From Meridianimarinicoccus aquatilis (lineage in GTDB: Bacteria > Pseudomonadota > Alphaproteobacteria > Rhodobacterales > Rhodobacteraceae): a stretch of 64,000 nucleotides of DNA. Positions 1 through 8,285 of the stretch are shown here, one piece after another; position 1 is the first letter of the stretch, and every line of letters begins with the position of its first letter. The position numbers were made by a program, and so were the translations under genes. Under the pieces are notes generated by a model that saw only the letters and a program-made list of their open reading frames with translations, ran no database searches and had not been told where the DNA came from. The stretch lies in NCBI RefSeq assembly GCF_004358675.1, contig NZ_SMZO01000005.1, positions 1 through 64,000 on the forward strand. The letters are read 5' to 3'.

Positions 1-202
1 CCCCTATCCTAAAGGCGTAGTGCCGTATTCGAAACGCAATTTCGGCCTCCCTTTCGAGCTTCGTTCGGCGCAATAGAAGATCGTTAATGGCGCGTCCTAA
101 CCTTTATCTCGCTTTCCCTAACCCTACGCTCAGATGCGTTCCAGACCCGCTTCAGGCAATTTGGTGGCAGATAAATTGACACGCCGATCTGGAGATGCCG
201 AC

Positions 203-826
203 ATGACAAACACAGCTCAAACATTCGCCGCCGCGTCGACCAACCTTCAGGTCATTGCAAAAGACGCAATGGACCGCACCATCGCTCTGGTCGCCATTTT
301 GCTGCTGCTGCCAGTGCTCGTCATCGTCGCCATCGCGATCCGCCTTGAAAGCCGCGGCCCGGTTCTGTTCCTGCAAGACCGCACCGGCCTGAACGGCAAA
401 GTCTTCCGCATCTTCAAGTTCCGCTCGATGACAGTGGGTGCAGGCCTGGCCCAGGCCCGCCGCGGCGACGCACGCATCACACGGGTTGGCGCCTTCCTGC
501 GCAAAACATCCATCGACGAGCTGCCGCAGCTGCTGAACGTTCTGCTTGGCCACATGTCCCTGGTTGGCCCGCGCCCCCACGCTGTTGCACATGACGAATT
601 CTATGCGCCGCAGATCACCAACTACATGGCCCGCTACGCCGTGAAGCCCGGCATGACCGGTTGGGCCCAGGTGAACAACGCCCGCGGCGAAACCGAAACC
701 CTGAACAAAATGGCCCGCCGCGCTTCGCTCGACCTGGATTACATCCGTGATTGGTCGCTGGCGCTGGACCTGAAGATCCTGATCGTGACGCCGCTCGCGC
801 TGCTGACCGACAAGGCTGCGTACTGA
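203..826 (+). CDS. Bacterial sugar transferase (WcaJ/ExoY family)
   Basis: Likely undecaprenyl-phosphate glycosyl-1-phosphate transferase that starts assembly of an exopolysaccharide repeat unit at the inner membrane. Near the N-terminus there is one hydrophobic segment (about residues 22-45), followed by the family pattern GPVLF..Q.R.G, the KFRSM motif, TRVG.FLRKTSIDELPQL, SLVGPRPH and VKPGMTGWAQVN. At about 207 residues it is the short, ExoY-like form without the N-terminal multi-span domain. The ATG at 203 is preferred over the upstream in-frame ATG at 134 because a GGAGA lies just before it and the extra residues look non-family. No other polysaccharide gene is visible; the rest of such a cluster may lie to the left. 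Confidence 0.9.
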   Translation: MTNTAQTFAAASTNLQVIAKDAMDRTIALVAILLLLPVLVIVAIAIRLESRGPVLFLQDRTGLNGKVFRIFKFRSMTVGAGLAQARRGDARITRVGAFLRKTSIDELPQLLNVLLGHMSLVGPRPHAVAHDEFYAPQITNYMARYAVKPGMTGWAQVNNARGETETLNKMARRASLDLDYIRDWSLALDLKILIVTPLALLTDKAAY

Positions 827-1010
827 GTTACCCGAGTGTGTGCGTTGTTTCCGAGTGACCAAAAGCCAAGTTGACGAGTTCCCCAGATTACCGAGTCCCC
901 ATACCCCAAGTGTGGTTTCCCAGTCTTTAACGAGTGACACTTTTTACCTAGTTCCAAACGCAAGTTCTTACCAAGTGGCGTGTTAAGCCGACCCTGTTTT
1001 TTACGAGTTT
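827..1010. repeat. Array of short CNAGT-type repeats
   Basis: Directly after the sugar transferase stop, the tetramer NAGT occurs 13 times in about 185 bases, always on the plus strand, with gaps of 8 to 32 bases. About three AGT trimers would be expected by chance. Several copies share the longer form TTACC(N)AGT or TTAACGAGT. No open reading frame explains it. It could be a set of protein or RNA binding sites, or a decayed tandem repeat; the role is unknown. Confidence 0.5.
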
Positions 1011-1023
1011 GAACTTCAGTACA

Positions 1024-1058
1024 CAGGCGGTCGGGTCCCCCGGCCGCCTGTTTCATTT
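1024..1058 (+). terminator. Rho-independent terminator
   Basis: A 12-bp stem (1024-1035 with 1039-1050, one G-T pair) closes a three-base loop and is followed by TTTCATTT. It lies downstream of the sugar transferase and the repeat array and also faces the end of dddL on the other strand, so it may serve both genes. Confidence 0.75.
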
Positions 1059-1081
1059 CCCGGGCGCAATGCAGCAGTGGC

Positions 1082-1798
1082 CTAGATGCCCTGTTCCATA
1101 CGCTTGCGAGTCTTTGTGAATTTCATACTTGGCTCTGTCAGTTTTCCGCTTGGACCAACCCACGCATAGGCCAAAAGGCAAGGATCATTATCGCCGGTCG
1201 TGATCCGATGTTCATGCCCAGGCTTGTTCAAGATCAACGAGCCTGGCGCGAAAACGGCAAACTCGTTCTCTGACCATGCACCGGCAACCGAGATATAGCT
1301 TTCTTCAATATCGACGTGACTGTGTTGAGGATACGTGGTGCGCGGTGCAAACAGGACAAACCCCAAGGTGAGCCGCTCTGAAACGACTGGGCCGCGTGGA
1401 CCCAGCACTTCACAATAGGCATATTTCTTGGCCAGATGCGCCGGAACCCGTTGATAGCCATATTCCCAACTCAATTCATTGGACGCGCGTTCCAACGCCC
1501 GGCCCATACCCGACATCGTACCGCGCGACGACAGATCGAAGGCGCGCGGCAAATGGGCAACCACAGGTTTGAGCACGGCCTGTCGGGGCTGAACCGTAGG
1601 ATTGCAATCCATGACTTGCGACAACGCTTCGCGTATCTTCTTGCGATGCGACCGGATCGCCTTGCTGCCGCCAGCGGACCCACGGCTATAGATTTCCTGA
1701 AACTCTTGCAGCAAATACACCCAATTGGGGCAATCACTGAGCCGCAATTCAGACGCCGTGGAAGTTTCCGCCACAATGGGAAGACCTGTGTCAGCCAT
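1082..1798 (-). CDS. dddL: DMSP lyase DddL (cupin)
   Basis: Cleaves dimethylsulfoniopropionate to dimethyl sulfide and acrylate. The 238-residue protein has the DddL-type C-terminal cupin: a YPQHSH motif (His159, His161), Glu165, Tyr168 and His197 in PGHEHRI, which would form the metal site. The conserved stretches SVAGAWSE and LLAYAW are also typical. It is the last gene of a three-gene minus-strand operon, 15 bases after acuI, in the same order as the acuR-acuI-dddL operon known from Rhodobacter sphaeroides. The upstream Shine-Dalgarno sequence is only a G-rich run, so translation may depend on coupling with acuI. No signal peptide is seen; a cytoplasmic location is expected. Confidence 0.93.
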   Translation of the reverse strand: MADTGLPIVAETSTASELRLSDCPNWVYLLQEFQEIYSRGSAGGSKAIRSHRKKIREALSQVMDCNPTVQPRQAVLKPVVAHLPRAFDLSSRGTMSGMGRALERASNELSWEYGYQRVPAHLAKKYAYCEVLGPRGPVVSERLTLGFVLFAPRTTYPQHSHVDIEESYISVAGAWSENEFAVFAPGSLILNKPGHEHRITTGDNDPCLLAYAWVGPSGKLTEPSMKFTKTRKRMEQGI

Positions 1799-1813
1799 AC
1801 CCCCGCCCCTGCT

Positions 1814-2806
1814 TCAGTTCAGATCAGGTGCAACGGGCACAACAATGCGCCCTTTCACCTGACCTTCCAGAAACTTCGGTGCCGTTGCGACGACGTCTTC
1901 AAGGGCAACTTCGGACACCATTTCTTCAAGCTTTGTGAAATCAAGGTCGCTTGCCAGTCGCTTCCATGCGCCCACGCGATCGGCCTGCGGGCACATCACG
2001 CTATCGACACCTGCCAACGTAACCCCGCGCAAAATGAAAGGGGCGACCGACGTGGGCAAATCCATTCCGCCAGCCAGCCCGCAGGCCGCAACGATGCCGC
2101 GATATTGCATCATCGAAATGACATTCGCCAAAACCGCGCCACCGACGACGTCAATCGCGCCGGCCCAGCGTTCCTTGTTCAACGGGCGCGCCTTTCCGGC
2201 CAATTCTTCACGATCCACGATGGATGATGCGCCGAGGCTTCGCAGATAGGGCTCTTCGCTGGCACGGCCGGTCACGGCAGCAACCGTGAATCCACTGGCC
2301 GCCAACAGGGCGATGGCCACGCTGCCCACGCCGCCCGTGGCACCGGTTACGACAACCTCGCCCTTGTCCGGTGTCAGGCCATTTGCCTGCAACGCCATGA
2401 CGCACAGCATGGCCGTGTATCCGGCAGTCCCGATGGCCATTGCCTGTCGTAACGAAATGCTATCGGGAAGGTGCACCAGCCAGTCGGCTTTGACCTGCGC
2501 CAATCCGGCCAAACCGCCCCAGTGCTTTTCGCCAACGCCCCATCCATTCAGAACGACACGGTCGCCTGCCTTGAATTCAGGATGCTTGCTCTCGCGGACG
2601 ATGCCGGAAAAGTCGACACCGGGCACCATTGGGAACTTACGCACAACCGGCGCAGCGCCAGTGATTGCCAGCGCGTCTTTGTAGTTCAATGTGGAATACG
2701 CGACGTCGACCGCCACGTCCCCCTCTGCCAGTGGTTCGAATGTGACATCTGTAACCGTAACGGTTTGGCCTTCGTCCGTCTTGTCGATCTGGATTGCTTT
2801 GGTCAT
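1814..2806 (-). CDS. acuI: Acryloyl-CoA reductase AcuI (YhdH family)
   Basis: NADPH-dependent medium-chain reductase that converts acryloyl-CoA to propionyl-CoA, removing the toxic product of DMSP cleavage. The 330-residue protein has the zinc-free MDR fold: an N-terminal GroES-like domain with VPGVDFSG, then the nucleotide-binding GATGGVG motif near residue 158 and the [18 protein letters not shown] segment typical of AcuI/YhdH. The start at 2806 follows a clear AAGGAG; the in-frame codon at 2821 lacks one. It lies between acuR and dddL, which supports the specific role rather than generic quinone reductase activity. Confidence 0.93.
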   Translation of the reverse strand: MTKAIQIDKTDEGQTVTVTDVTFEPLAEGDVAVDVAYSTLNYKDALAITGAAPVVRKFPMVPGVDFSGIVRESKHPEFKAGDRVVLNGWGVGEKHWGGLAGLAQVKADWLVHLPDSISLRQAMAIGTAGYTAMLCVMALQANGLTPDKGEVVVTGATGGVGSVAIALLAASGFTVAAVTGRASEEPYLRSLGASSIVDREELAGKARPLNKERWAGAIDVVGGAVLANVISMMQYRGIVAACGLAGGMDLPTSVAPFILRGVTLAGVDSVMCPQADRVGAWKRLASDLDFTKLEEMVSEVALEDVVATAPKFLEGQVKGRIVVPVAPDLN

Positions 2807-2823
2807 GCCTGTCTCCTTCAATA

Positions 2824-3450
2824 TTACTGTGATGCGAACTGCAAAAAGGCAGTCGCGACCTGCCTGAGCGGCTCTGGTTGTCTTTCAAGGCGCGCGCGCA
2901 GAACGGCCCCCTCCCAGCTGGTCCAAAAGACCGCTGCAAGGGTATCGGGGTCATGGTGCGCGCCAATCTCACCGTTTTGTTGGCCATCGCGCAGACATTG
3001 GGCGGTAATCCGTTGCCAATTGCGAAGAACCCCGACCAATTGAGCGCGGTACGGCTCTGGCAGCGACGCCATTTCTTGGCCCAAATTTCCGACCAGGCAG
3101 CCGCGCGTGAACTGATGGCGGGCCATCCCCGCCTCGGCATCGTCGGCAAAAGCACGCAGACGTTCAGGGGCAGAAAGGCCTTCGCGCGCGAGGCATTTGG
3201 TCAGTCGATCCTGAAAATACGCCCCATAGGCATCGATCAAGACTGCCCCAAAATCCGCTTTGGACGCGAAGTGATGATAGAAGCTGCCCTTGGTAACACC
3301 GGCCGCCGCGACGATTTCGTCAACGCCGACAGAACTGTACCCGCGTTCCGTCAGGTGCACGAGCCCGGCCCGGATCAGGGCCGCACGCGACGGCTGATCC
3401 TCTGGGGCCTTTCGCGGACGACCGCGACTTCGTTTTACAGTTGGTTGCAT
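2824..3450 (-). CDS. acuR: TetR-family repressor AcuR
   Basis: Likely acrylate-responsive repressor of its own operon. It has a basic N-terminal stretch (RSRGRPRK), a TetR helix-turn-helix ([22 protein letters not shown]) and a C-terminal ligand domain with [14 protein letters not shown]. The ATG at 3450 has no convincing ribosome binding site; an in-frame TTG at 3471 lies at the edge of the operator-like palindrome. In R. sphaeroides the equivalent operon is reported to give a leaderless transcript, and the missing Shine-Dalgarno here fits that. Its stop is 17 bases before the acuI start. Confidence 0.9.
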   Translation of the reverse strand: MQPTVKRSRGRPRKAPEDQPSRAALIRAGLVHLTERGYSSVGVDEIVAAAGVTKGSFYHHFASKADFGAVLIDAYGAYFQDRLTKCLAREGLSAPERLRAFADDAEAGMARHQFTRGCLVGNLGQEMASLPEPYRAQLVGVLRNWQRITAQCLRDGQQNGEIGAHHDPDTLAAVFWTSWEGAVLRARLERQPEPLRQVATAFLQFASQ

Positions 3451-3472
3451 GGGACTGCCGTGATGGAACAAT

Positions 3473-3489
3473 TAGCATACTGTATGGTA
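3473..3489. promoter_or_regulatory. Candidate AcuR operator and promoter
   Basis: The palindrome TAGCATACTGTATGGTA (CATAC-T-GTATG core, outer TA pairs, one mismatch) lies 23 bases before the acuR ATG. On the minus strand a TGGACA box is followed 17 bases later by CATACA inside the palindrome, which would place transcription start close to the TTG/ATG start codons. The position fits a TetR-type operator; function is inferred. Confidence 0.55.
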
Positions 3490-3676
3490 CATTAAATAAG
3501 GTTTGTCCAGTCCACGCGATTGGCACTGCAATTTCGGGCAATAATCGGCAACCTGCCACATGGACCAGCACCCGATCAGCCGCGATGGTCGCCTTCGCCG
3601 TTGCGCTGACCCTGCCTTTTGCACGAAGGTGGCGCGCAAACGAATCCTGATCCGCCCTAAAACCCCCGAGAGAGCC

Positions 3677-4873
3677 ATGTCCGAAGAATTTTACCGCATG
3701 AGACGCCTGCCACCCTACGTCATCGCAGAGGTCAACGCGATGCGGGCGACAGCGCGGACCGCGGGCGAAGACGTGATCGACCTTGGTATGGGCAATCCTG
3801 ACATGCCCCCTCCCCAACACGTCATCGACAAACTGGTTGAGGTGGCCCGCAAGCCCGATGCCCACGGCTATTCCCAATCGCGCGGCATCCCCGGGCTTCG
3901 CCGGGCGCAAGCAGATTACTATGCGCGCAGGTTTGGTGTGGAGGTGGACCCAGACCGCGAAGTCGTTGTGACCTTGGGTTCAAAGGAAGGGCTTGCCAGT
4001 TTGGCCACAGCAATCACCGAGCCCGGTGATGTGGTTATGGCCCCAAACCCGTCTTATCCGATCCACACGTTTGGCTTTATCATCGCCGGAGCTGCGATCC
4101 GATCGGTGCCGACGACCCCGGACGAGGCGTATTTCGAAAGCCTGGATCGGGCTATGGCGTATACGGTGCCAAGGCCAAAGATCCTTGTGATGAACTATCC
4201 GTCCAACCCGACCGCTGAAACGGTTGACTTGGCGTTCTATGAACGTGTCGTCGCGTTTGCCAAAGACCACGGACTATGGATCATCAGCGATCTGGCCTAT
4301 TCTGAACTTTACTATAATGGCAAACCCACGGTTTCGATCCTTCAGGCAAAGGGCGCCAAGGACGTCGCGATCGAGTTCACATCCCTGAGCAAAACCTACA
4401 GCATGGCGGGATGGCGGATCGGTTTCGCGGTCGGCAACCCCACGTTGGTTGACGCTATGACCCGTGTGAAATCGTATCTCGACTACGGGGCGTTTACACC
4501 GATACAGGCCGCCGCCTGCGCGGCTTTGAATGGCCCCCAGGACGTCGTTGAAGAAAATCGAAAACGGTATCACGCCCGCCGCGACGTTCTGATTGAAAGC
4601 TTCGGACGGGCTGGATGGGACATTCCTGCCCCACCTGCGTCGATGTTTGCATGGGCCCCAATTCCGCCAGCCTTGGCACATATGGGCAGCCTTGAGTTTT
4701 CAAAGCAGTTGCTGACCCACGCAAAAGTCGCTGTAGCCGCAGGTGTCGGGTATGGCGAAAACGGCGAAGGGTTCGTGCGCATCGCAATGGTTGAAAACGA
4801 ACACCGCATCCGACAGGCCGCGCGCGGCGTTAAGAAGTATCTTCAATCCATGGGGGTCAATACGCCGAACTGA
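3677..4873 (+). CDS. Class I/II aminotransferase, AlaC-like
   Basis: Pyridoxal-phosphate aminotransferase of the AlaC (glutamate-pyruvate) / LL-diaminopimelate aminotransferase-like group. In 398 residues it shows DLGMGNPDMP, GYSQSRGIPGLR, PNPSYPIH, NYPSNPTAE, SDLAYSELYY and SLSKTYSMAGWRIGF, with the Schiff-base lysine at about residue 239. The likely role is alanine synthesis from pyruvate with glutamate as donor, in the cytoplasm. The ATG at 3677 follows GAGAGAG; the longer in-frame extension from 3560 has no family similarity. It is divergent from acuR with about 225 bases between them. The substrate cannot be fixed from sequence alone. Confidence 0.88.
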   Translation: MSEEFYRMRRLPPYVIAEVNAMRATARTAGEDVIDLGMGNPDMPPPQHVIDKLVEVARKPDAHGYSQSRGIPGLRRAQADYYARRFGVEVDPDREVVVTLGSKEGLASLATAITEPGDVVMAPNPSYPIHTFGFIIAGAAIRSVPTTPDEAYFESLDRAMAYTVPRPKILVMNYPSNPTAETVDLAFYERVVAFAKDHGLWIISDLAYSELYYNGKPTVSILQAKGAKDVAIEFTSLSKTYSMAGWRIGFAVGNPTLVDAMTRVKSYLDYGAFTPIQAAACAALNGPQDVVEENRKRYHARRDVLIESFGRAGWDIPAPPASMFAWAPIPPALAHMGSLEFSKQLLTHAKVAVAAGVGYGENGEGFVRIAMVENEHRIRQAARGVKKYLQSMGVNTPN

Positions 4874-5039
4874 GCAACTCGGCGACTCACCCTCAGGGTG
4901 AATTTCCAGTCCGGTTTTCCCGACTAAGTCTGTACACGAAAACACGTTAACGTTGCGTAATCCCCATGAGGCCCAAAAGCATCGGCCCTGTGGGATCGCT
5001 CCGTAATTTCGTGTTTTTGACACCAGAGGGAGAACCACC

Positions 5040-6473
5040 ATGGCCCCGATTTCGTCCGACGGCTTTCAAGCCCAGAACGACGCATCCGACACAACCGTTT
5101 CTATTTCCGGCACATCAGCCGGGGTGACGGCTGGCGGTGCGGGTCTGCCGGGCAGTTTGATCATCCTTGCTCCAGACGGAACAGAAGCCTTGCGCCTTGA
5201 CGGTCTGGGCGCGATCCAACGCATCGGGAACAATGGCAATGCAGGCGATCTGAGCCTGCATGACGCTTCAGATCGCGACACGATCAGTCTTGCAGGTGCT
5301 ACGGCAGTTCTGCGGCTTGGAACCAATGGCAATGGCGGCGATCTTGAGGTGCGCGACAGTGCCGGCCGCACGGTCATGAACATGCAAAGCAGCAATGCCA
5401 CGCTTCAGGTCGGGGCATCCGGCAATGCCGGCGATGTCACCGTGCGCGACGGCGCGGGGCAACCAGCGCTTGAATTTCGGGGCCATTCAGCGACTTTGAC
5501 TGTTGGAACAACCGGAAACGAAGGTGATCTGGTGGTGCGCGACGGCTCAAACCGCGACGTTCTGCATTTCAACGCAGCAAACGCATCCCTCAGGATCGGA
5601 AGCACCGGCAATGAGGGGGACCTGAGCATTCGCGACTCTGCGAACCGCGAGGTTCTGCAATTCGATGCTAATTACGCTGTGATGAGGATCGGCTCCACCG
5701 GCAACGAAGGCGATCTAATCGTACGCGATGGGGCCAACCGGGAGGTGTTCCACGTTGATGGAAACAACGCATGGGTCCGCATCGGGAGCACGGGAAACGA
5801 AGGTGATCTTGCGATCCGCGACGCATCAAACCGCGAGGTCTTTCACTTCAACGCCGAGAACGCGGTGCTTCGTATTGGCACTGCCGGAAACGAAGGCGAC
5901 ATCAGCGTCCGTGATGCGGCGGATCGTGAGGTGATGCAATTCGACGCAAATTACGCGGTCTTGCGTGTCGGGGCCGCGGGCAATGAGGGGGACATCATTT
6001 GCCGCGACGATGCTGGCAATGAATCCATTCACCTGAACGGCGGCAGCGGCGACATCATTCTGCGCAACGCCGACTTGGCCGAGCAGTTCGACGTGGACGC
6101 GGCCGTTCTTGCCGATGCCGGAACGGTTATGGTTCTTGGCCCGAATGGGACGCTTCAACCCTGCTGTACAGAACAGGATACGCGGGTGATCGGCGTTGTT
6201 GCAGGCGGCGGAAACTACAAGCCCGGCATCATCATGGATCACCGCGAAGTCGATGACGGGCGCCGTGTTCCGATCGCTATGGTTGGAAAGGTCTCGTGCC
6301 GTGTTGACGCGCGCAAAGGCGCAATCAGGGCGGGTGATCTTTTGACCACATCGGCGACGACAGGCTGCGCAATGCGCACAGGACCCGATGCCGCTGGCGC
6401 AATCATCGGCAAGGCCATGACCGGGCTGCCGGACGGAACTGGCCTGGTGGACATGATCGTCTGCCTAACCTGA
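5040..6473 (+). CDS. Repeat protein, nine 31-residue units, fibre-like
   Basis: Function unknown. After about 60 low-complexity residues come nine tandem 31-residue units (residues 61-339) built on the pattern R(I/V)G..GNEGD(L/I)..RD..(N/D)RE...F....A.L, which suggests a regular beta-solenoid or trimeric beta-helix shaft. Units 5-8 are the most alike, indicating recent duplication. The C-terminal part (about 350-477) has VIGVVAGGG, AMVGKVSCRVDA, GDLLTTSATTG and IIGKAMTGLPDGTGLVDMIV, resembling the terminal domain of many environmental fibre- or tail-like proteins. No signal peptide is visible. The start follows GAGGGAGAACCACC. It heads a three-gene cassette with the metzincin-like and helical-repeat genes. 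Confidence 0.75.
   Translation: MAPISSDGFQAQNDASDTTVSISGTSAGVTAGGAGLPGSLIILAPDGTEALRLDGLGAIQRIGNNGNAGDLSLHDASDRDTISLAGATAVLRLGTNGNGGDLEVRDSAGRTVMNMQSSNATLQVGASGNAGDVTVRDGAGQPALEFRGHSATLTVGTTGNEGDLVVRDGSNRDVLHFNAANASLRIGSTGNEGDLSIRDSANREVLQFDANYAVMRIGSTGNEGDLIVRDGANREVFHVDGNNAWVRIGSTGNEGDLAIRDASNREVFHFNAENAVLRIGTAGNEGDISVRDAADREVMQFDANYAVLRVGAAGNEGDIICRDDAGNESIHLNGGSGDIILRNADLAEQFDVDAAVLADAGTVMVLGPNGTLQPCCTEQDTRVIGVVAGGGNYKPGIIMDHREVDDGRRVPIAMVGKVSCRVDARKGAIRAGDLLTTSATTGCAMRTGPDAAGAIIGKAMTGLPDGTGLVDMIVCLT
5220..6056 (+). repeat. Nine 93-bp coding repeats
   Basis: Nine consecutive 93-base units encode the 31-residue repeats. The central units share GGNAAYGARGG-type DNA as well as protein, so the array probably grew by tandem duplication. 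The reading frame stays open across all units. Confidence 0.8.
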
Positions 6474-6504
6474 CTTATTCCTCAAAACAGATCGGAGCCA
6501 TCCC

Positions 6505-7215
6505 ATGTCGGTCAGCCTTCGAAGTCTTGCAGCCTCTTGCCTTGATGTTACTGGTGATTTTTCCGTGCGCGCTGGCATTTACGGGTATCCGCACGGGGCC
6601 ATAAACCGTGAGTTACGATTGCTTTCCCACATCTCGAACATACGCGGGCAAGCAATCAATTTATCGGTCATACTTGTAGCACACGAGCCGGGGTATGGCG
6701 GGCAGTTCACACAAGCCAATTGCCAACGCATTCAAGCCGGGATCGACCGAATGCGCGAAATCTATGCCCAAGTCGGGCTTGGTGTGCGACGTATCTATTG
6801 GAGTTACATTCCTGTTGCGCAAGCGGGCGGGTATTCCACGGTTGATGGCAGCGAAGCCACGGACCTGACCAATGATTGGTCGGGCGATAATGACGGAATT
6901 GATGTGTTCTGGGTGTCGAACGTCACCGATGCCGGCGGCTGGAGCAATAGCGACGGACCTTGCAACAAGGACCAGGACAAGGTCCGCACCGGCGCAGTGT
7001 TGGAAATCTCGAACAGCGACGACTTTACCGGCATTCTTTTGGCGCATGAGGTCGGGCACTATCTCAGGCTGCGCCATTTCACGACCATCACCAACTTGAT
7101 GGGCGTCGATTCAAACAATGACGGCATCGGCGAACTGAACAGCACCAGCACCGATCTGACATCCGATCAGGGCGACCGGATGAAAGACAGCTGCTTTGTG
7201 CGAAACCCCTGCTAA
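6505..7215 (+). CDS. Metzincin-like zinc metalloprotease
   Basis: The 236-residue protein contains HEVGHYLRLRH at residues 181-191, which matches the HExxHxxxxxH zinc site of metzincins, and a following NLMG that could be the Met-turn (Met199). A DWSGDNDGIDVFWV segment and SDGPCNKDQDK precede the site, and three cysteines (153, 230, 236) could form a disulfide. The N-terminus is not an obvious signal peptide, so the export route is unclear. It lies 31 bases after the repeat protein and overlaps no gene, but the next gene's Shine-Dalgarno overlaps its stop, so the three genes are probably co-transcribed. The substrate is unknown; processing of the repeat protein is one possibility. Confidence 0.75.
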   Translation: MSVSLRSLAASCLDVTGDFSVRAGIYGYPHGAINRELRLLSHISNIRGQAINLSVILVAHEPGYGGQFTQANCQRIQAGIDRMREIYAQVGLGVRRIYWSYIPVAQAGGYSTVDGSEATDLTNDWSGDNDGIDVFWVSNVTDAGGWSNSDGPCNKDQDKVRTGAVLEISNSDDFTGILLAHEVGHYLRLRHFTTITNLMGVDSNNDGIGELNSTSTDLTSDQGDRMKDSCFVRNPC

Positions 7216-7228
7216 GGAGGCCAGAGCG

Positions 7229-8284
7229 ATGGTACAAAGAGAGACAGCTAAATCCGCGCTATCCGCCGATCTCAAGCGCGTCGTCGGGGCTGACCATATC
7301 GTGTTGCGCAAAACAGCCGTTCTGAAGAAAGCAGATGCCGCGCGGCTGGCCGCACTTTTGGGACAGAAGCAATCAAAGGGACCGGATGCGCTGATCGACC
7401 GCAAACGCGCCCTTGCCGCGCTTGCGCGTTCTGCACCTTTGCAACGCGATACAGCAGATATTCTGGGCCGGCTTTTGGTTGATGAAACCGCAGATCCATC
7501 GGAAAGGTTGGCTGCAGCGAGCTATCTCGGCGCGCTATCGACCGACATGGCAGAGCGACCGCTGATCGCAGCCCTGCGGCAAGCGCGCGGCCCCTTTCGG
7601 AGCCGTGTTTTGAAATCCCTGGCGCAAGTCGGCTCAGCCAGCGCGTTTCGGCTATTGCGTGATCTGGAACCGGAAAACGCCGCAGAGGCACGACAGCTTG
7701 CCCTTGCAACCGCCGCAATCGCCGCACGCGAACCGGGTCTGGTCAGCCCGGATTATGGCAAAGCCTTTGGATTGGAGTGGGCCGAGGCAAAAGCAGAACC
7801 ACTGGATCGAAAGTCGCTTGCAGCGGTGCATGCCGGGCTATCAGGGCCGCTGTTTTCCATGGCACCCAGTGCAAAGCTTGGCCTTGGGTACACATGTGGG
7901 AAAACACGCTTCACTCTGCTCTTGAACGACAGTTTGGATCAAAACGACATCCCGAAGGCCGTCATGGCACGCGAATGGATCGCTGCAAGCATGGTGACAC
8001 AGGCCGGAAACGCAGCGCACTGGACCCTGCGGTGGTTAGTGCTTACTCAGCCGGTGGCCGACGGCCTGCGCATGGTCTTGCTCCGCCCCAATGGCGATGC
8101 GATGTTTGAAGGCATGGCACAGCCCGGCAAGGATGGGATGAACTTTCATCTTCGCGATACCGGACTGGAACGCATTCCAACTCAGATCGACGGCCGTATC
8201 CTCCGCAACGGGTTAAGCTGGACGCACAAAGTCTGGCGCGGGCCGCTGCGGGCAAAAAAACGGCCACTGCCACTTGCGATCTGA
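7229..8284 (+). CDS. Hypothetical protein with HEAT-like helical repeats
   Basis: Unrecognised 351-residue protein. Residues 45-185 are rich in short alanine/leucine helices (RLAAASYLGAL, RVLKSLAQVGSASAFRLL, RQLALATAAIAARE) and read like HEAT or PBS-lyase-type repeats, which usually bind proteins. The C-terminal half is a separate domain (LNDSLDQNDIP, WTLRWLVLTQPV) of unknown type ending in a basic tail. The ATG at 7229 is set by a perfect AAGGAGG that overlaps the stop of the metzincin-like gene; the codon at 7196 lies inside that gene. Tight spacing suggests a joint function with the two genes before it. Confidence 0.65.
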   Translation: MVQRETAKSALSADLKRVVGADHIVLRKTAVLKKADAARLAALLGQKQSKGPDALIDRKRALAALARSAPLQRDTADILGRLLVDETADPSERLAAASYLGALSTDMAERPLIAALRQARGPFRSRVLKSLAQVGSASAFRLLRDLEPENAAEARQLALATAAIAAREPGLVSPDYGKAFGLEWAEAKAEPLDRKSLAAVHAGLSGPLFSMAPSAKLGLGYTCGKTRFTLLLNDSLDQNDIPKAVMAREWIAASMVTQAGNAAHWTLRWLVLTQPVADGLRMVLLRPNGDAMFEGMAQPGKDGMNFHLRDTGLERIPTQIDGRILRNGLSWTHKVWRGPLRAKKRPLPLAI

Positions 8285-8285
8285 C

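Noticed and set aside
152-940. Long minus-strand open frame opposite the sugar transferase
   Set aside because: It mirrors a gene with strong family motifs, and its own translation has no recognisable domain.
4887-4901. Hairpin TCACCCTCAGGGTGA after the aminotransferase gene
   Set aside because: The stem is six base pairs with no T run, too weak to call a terminator.
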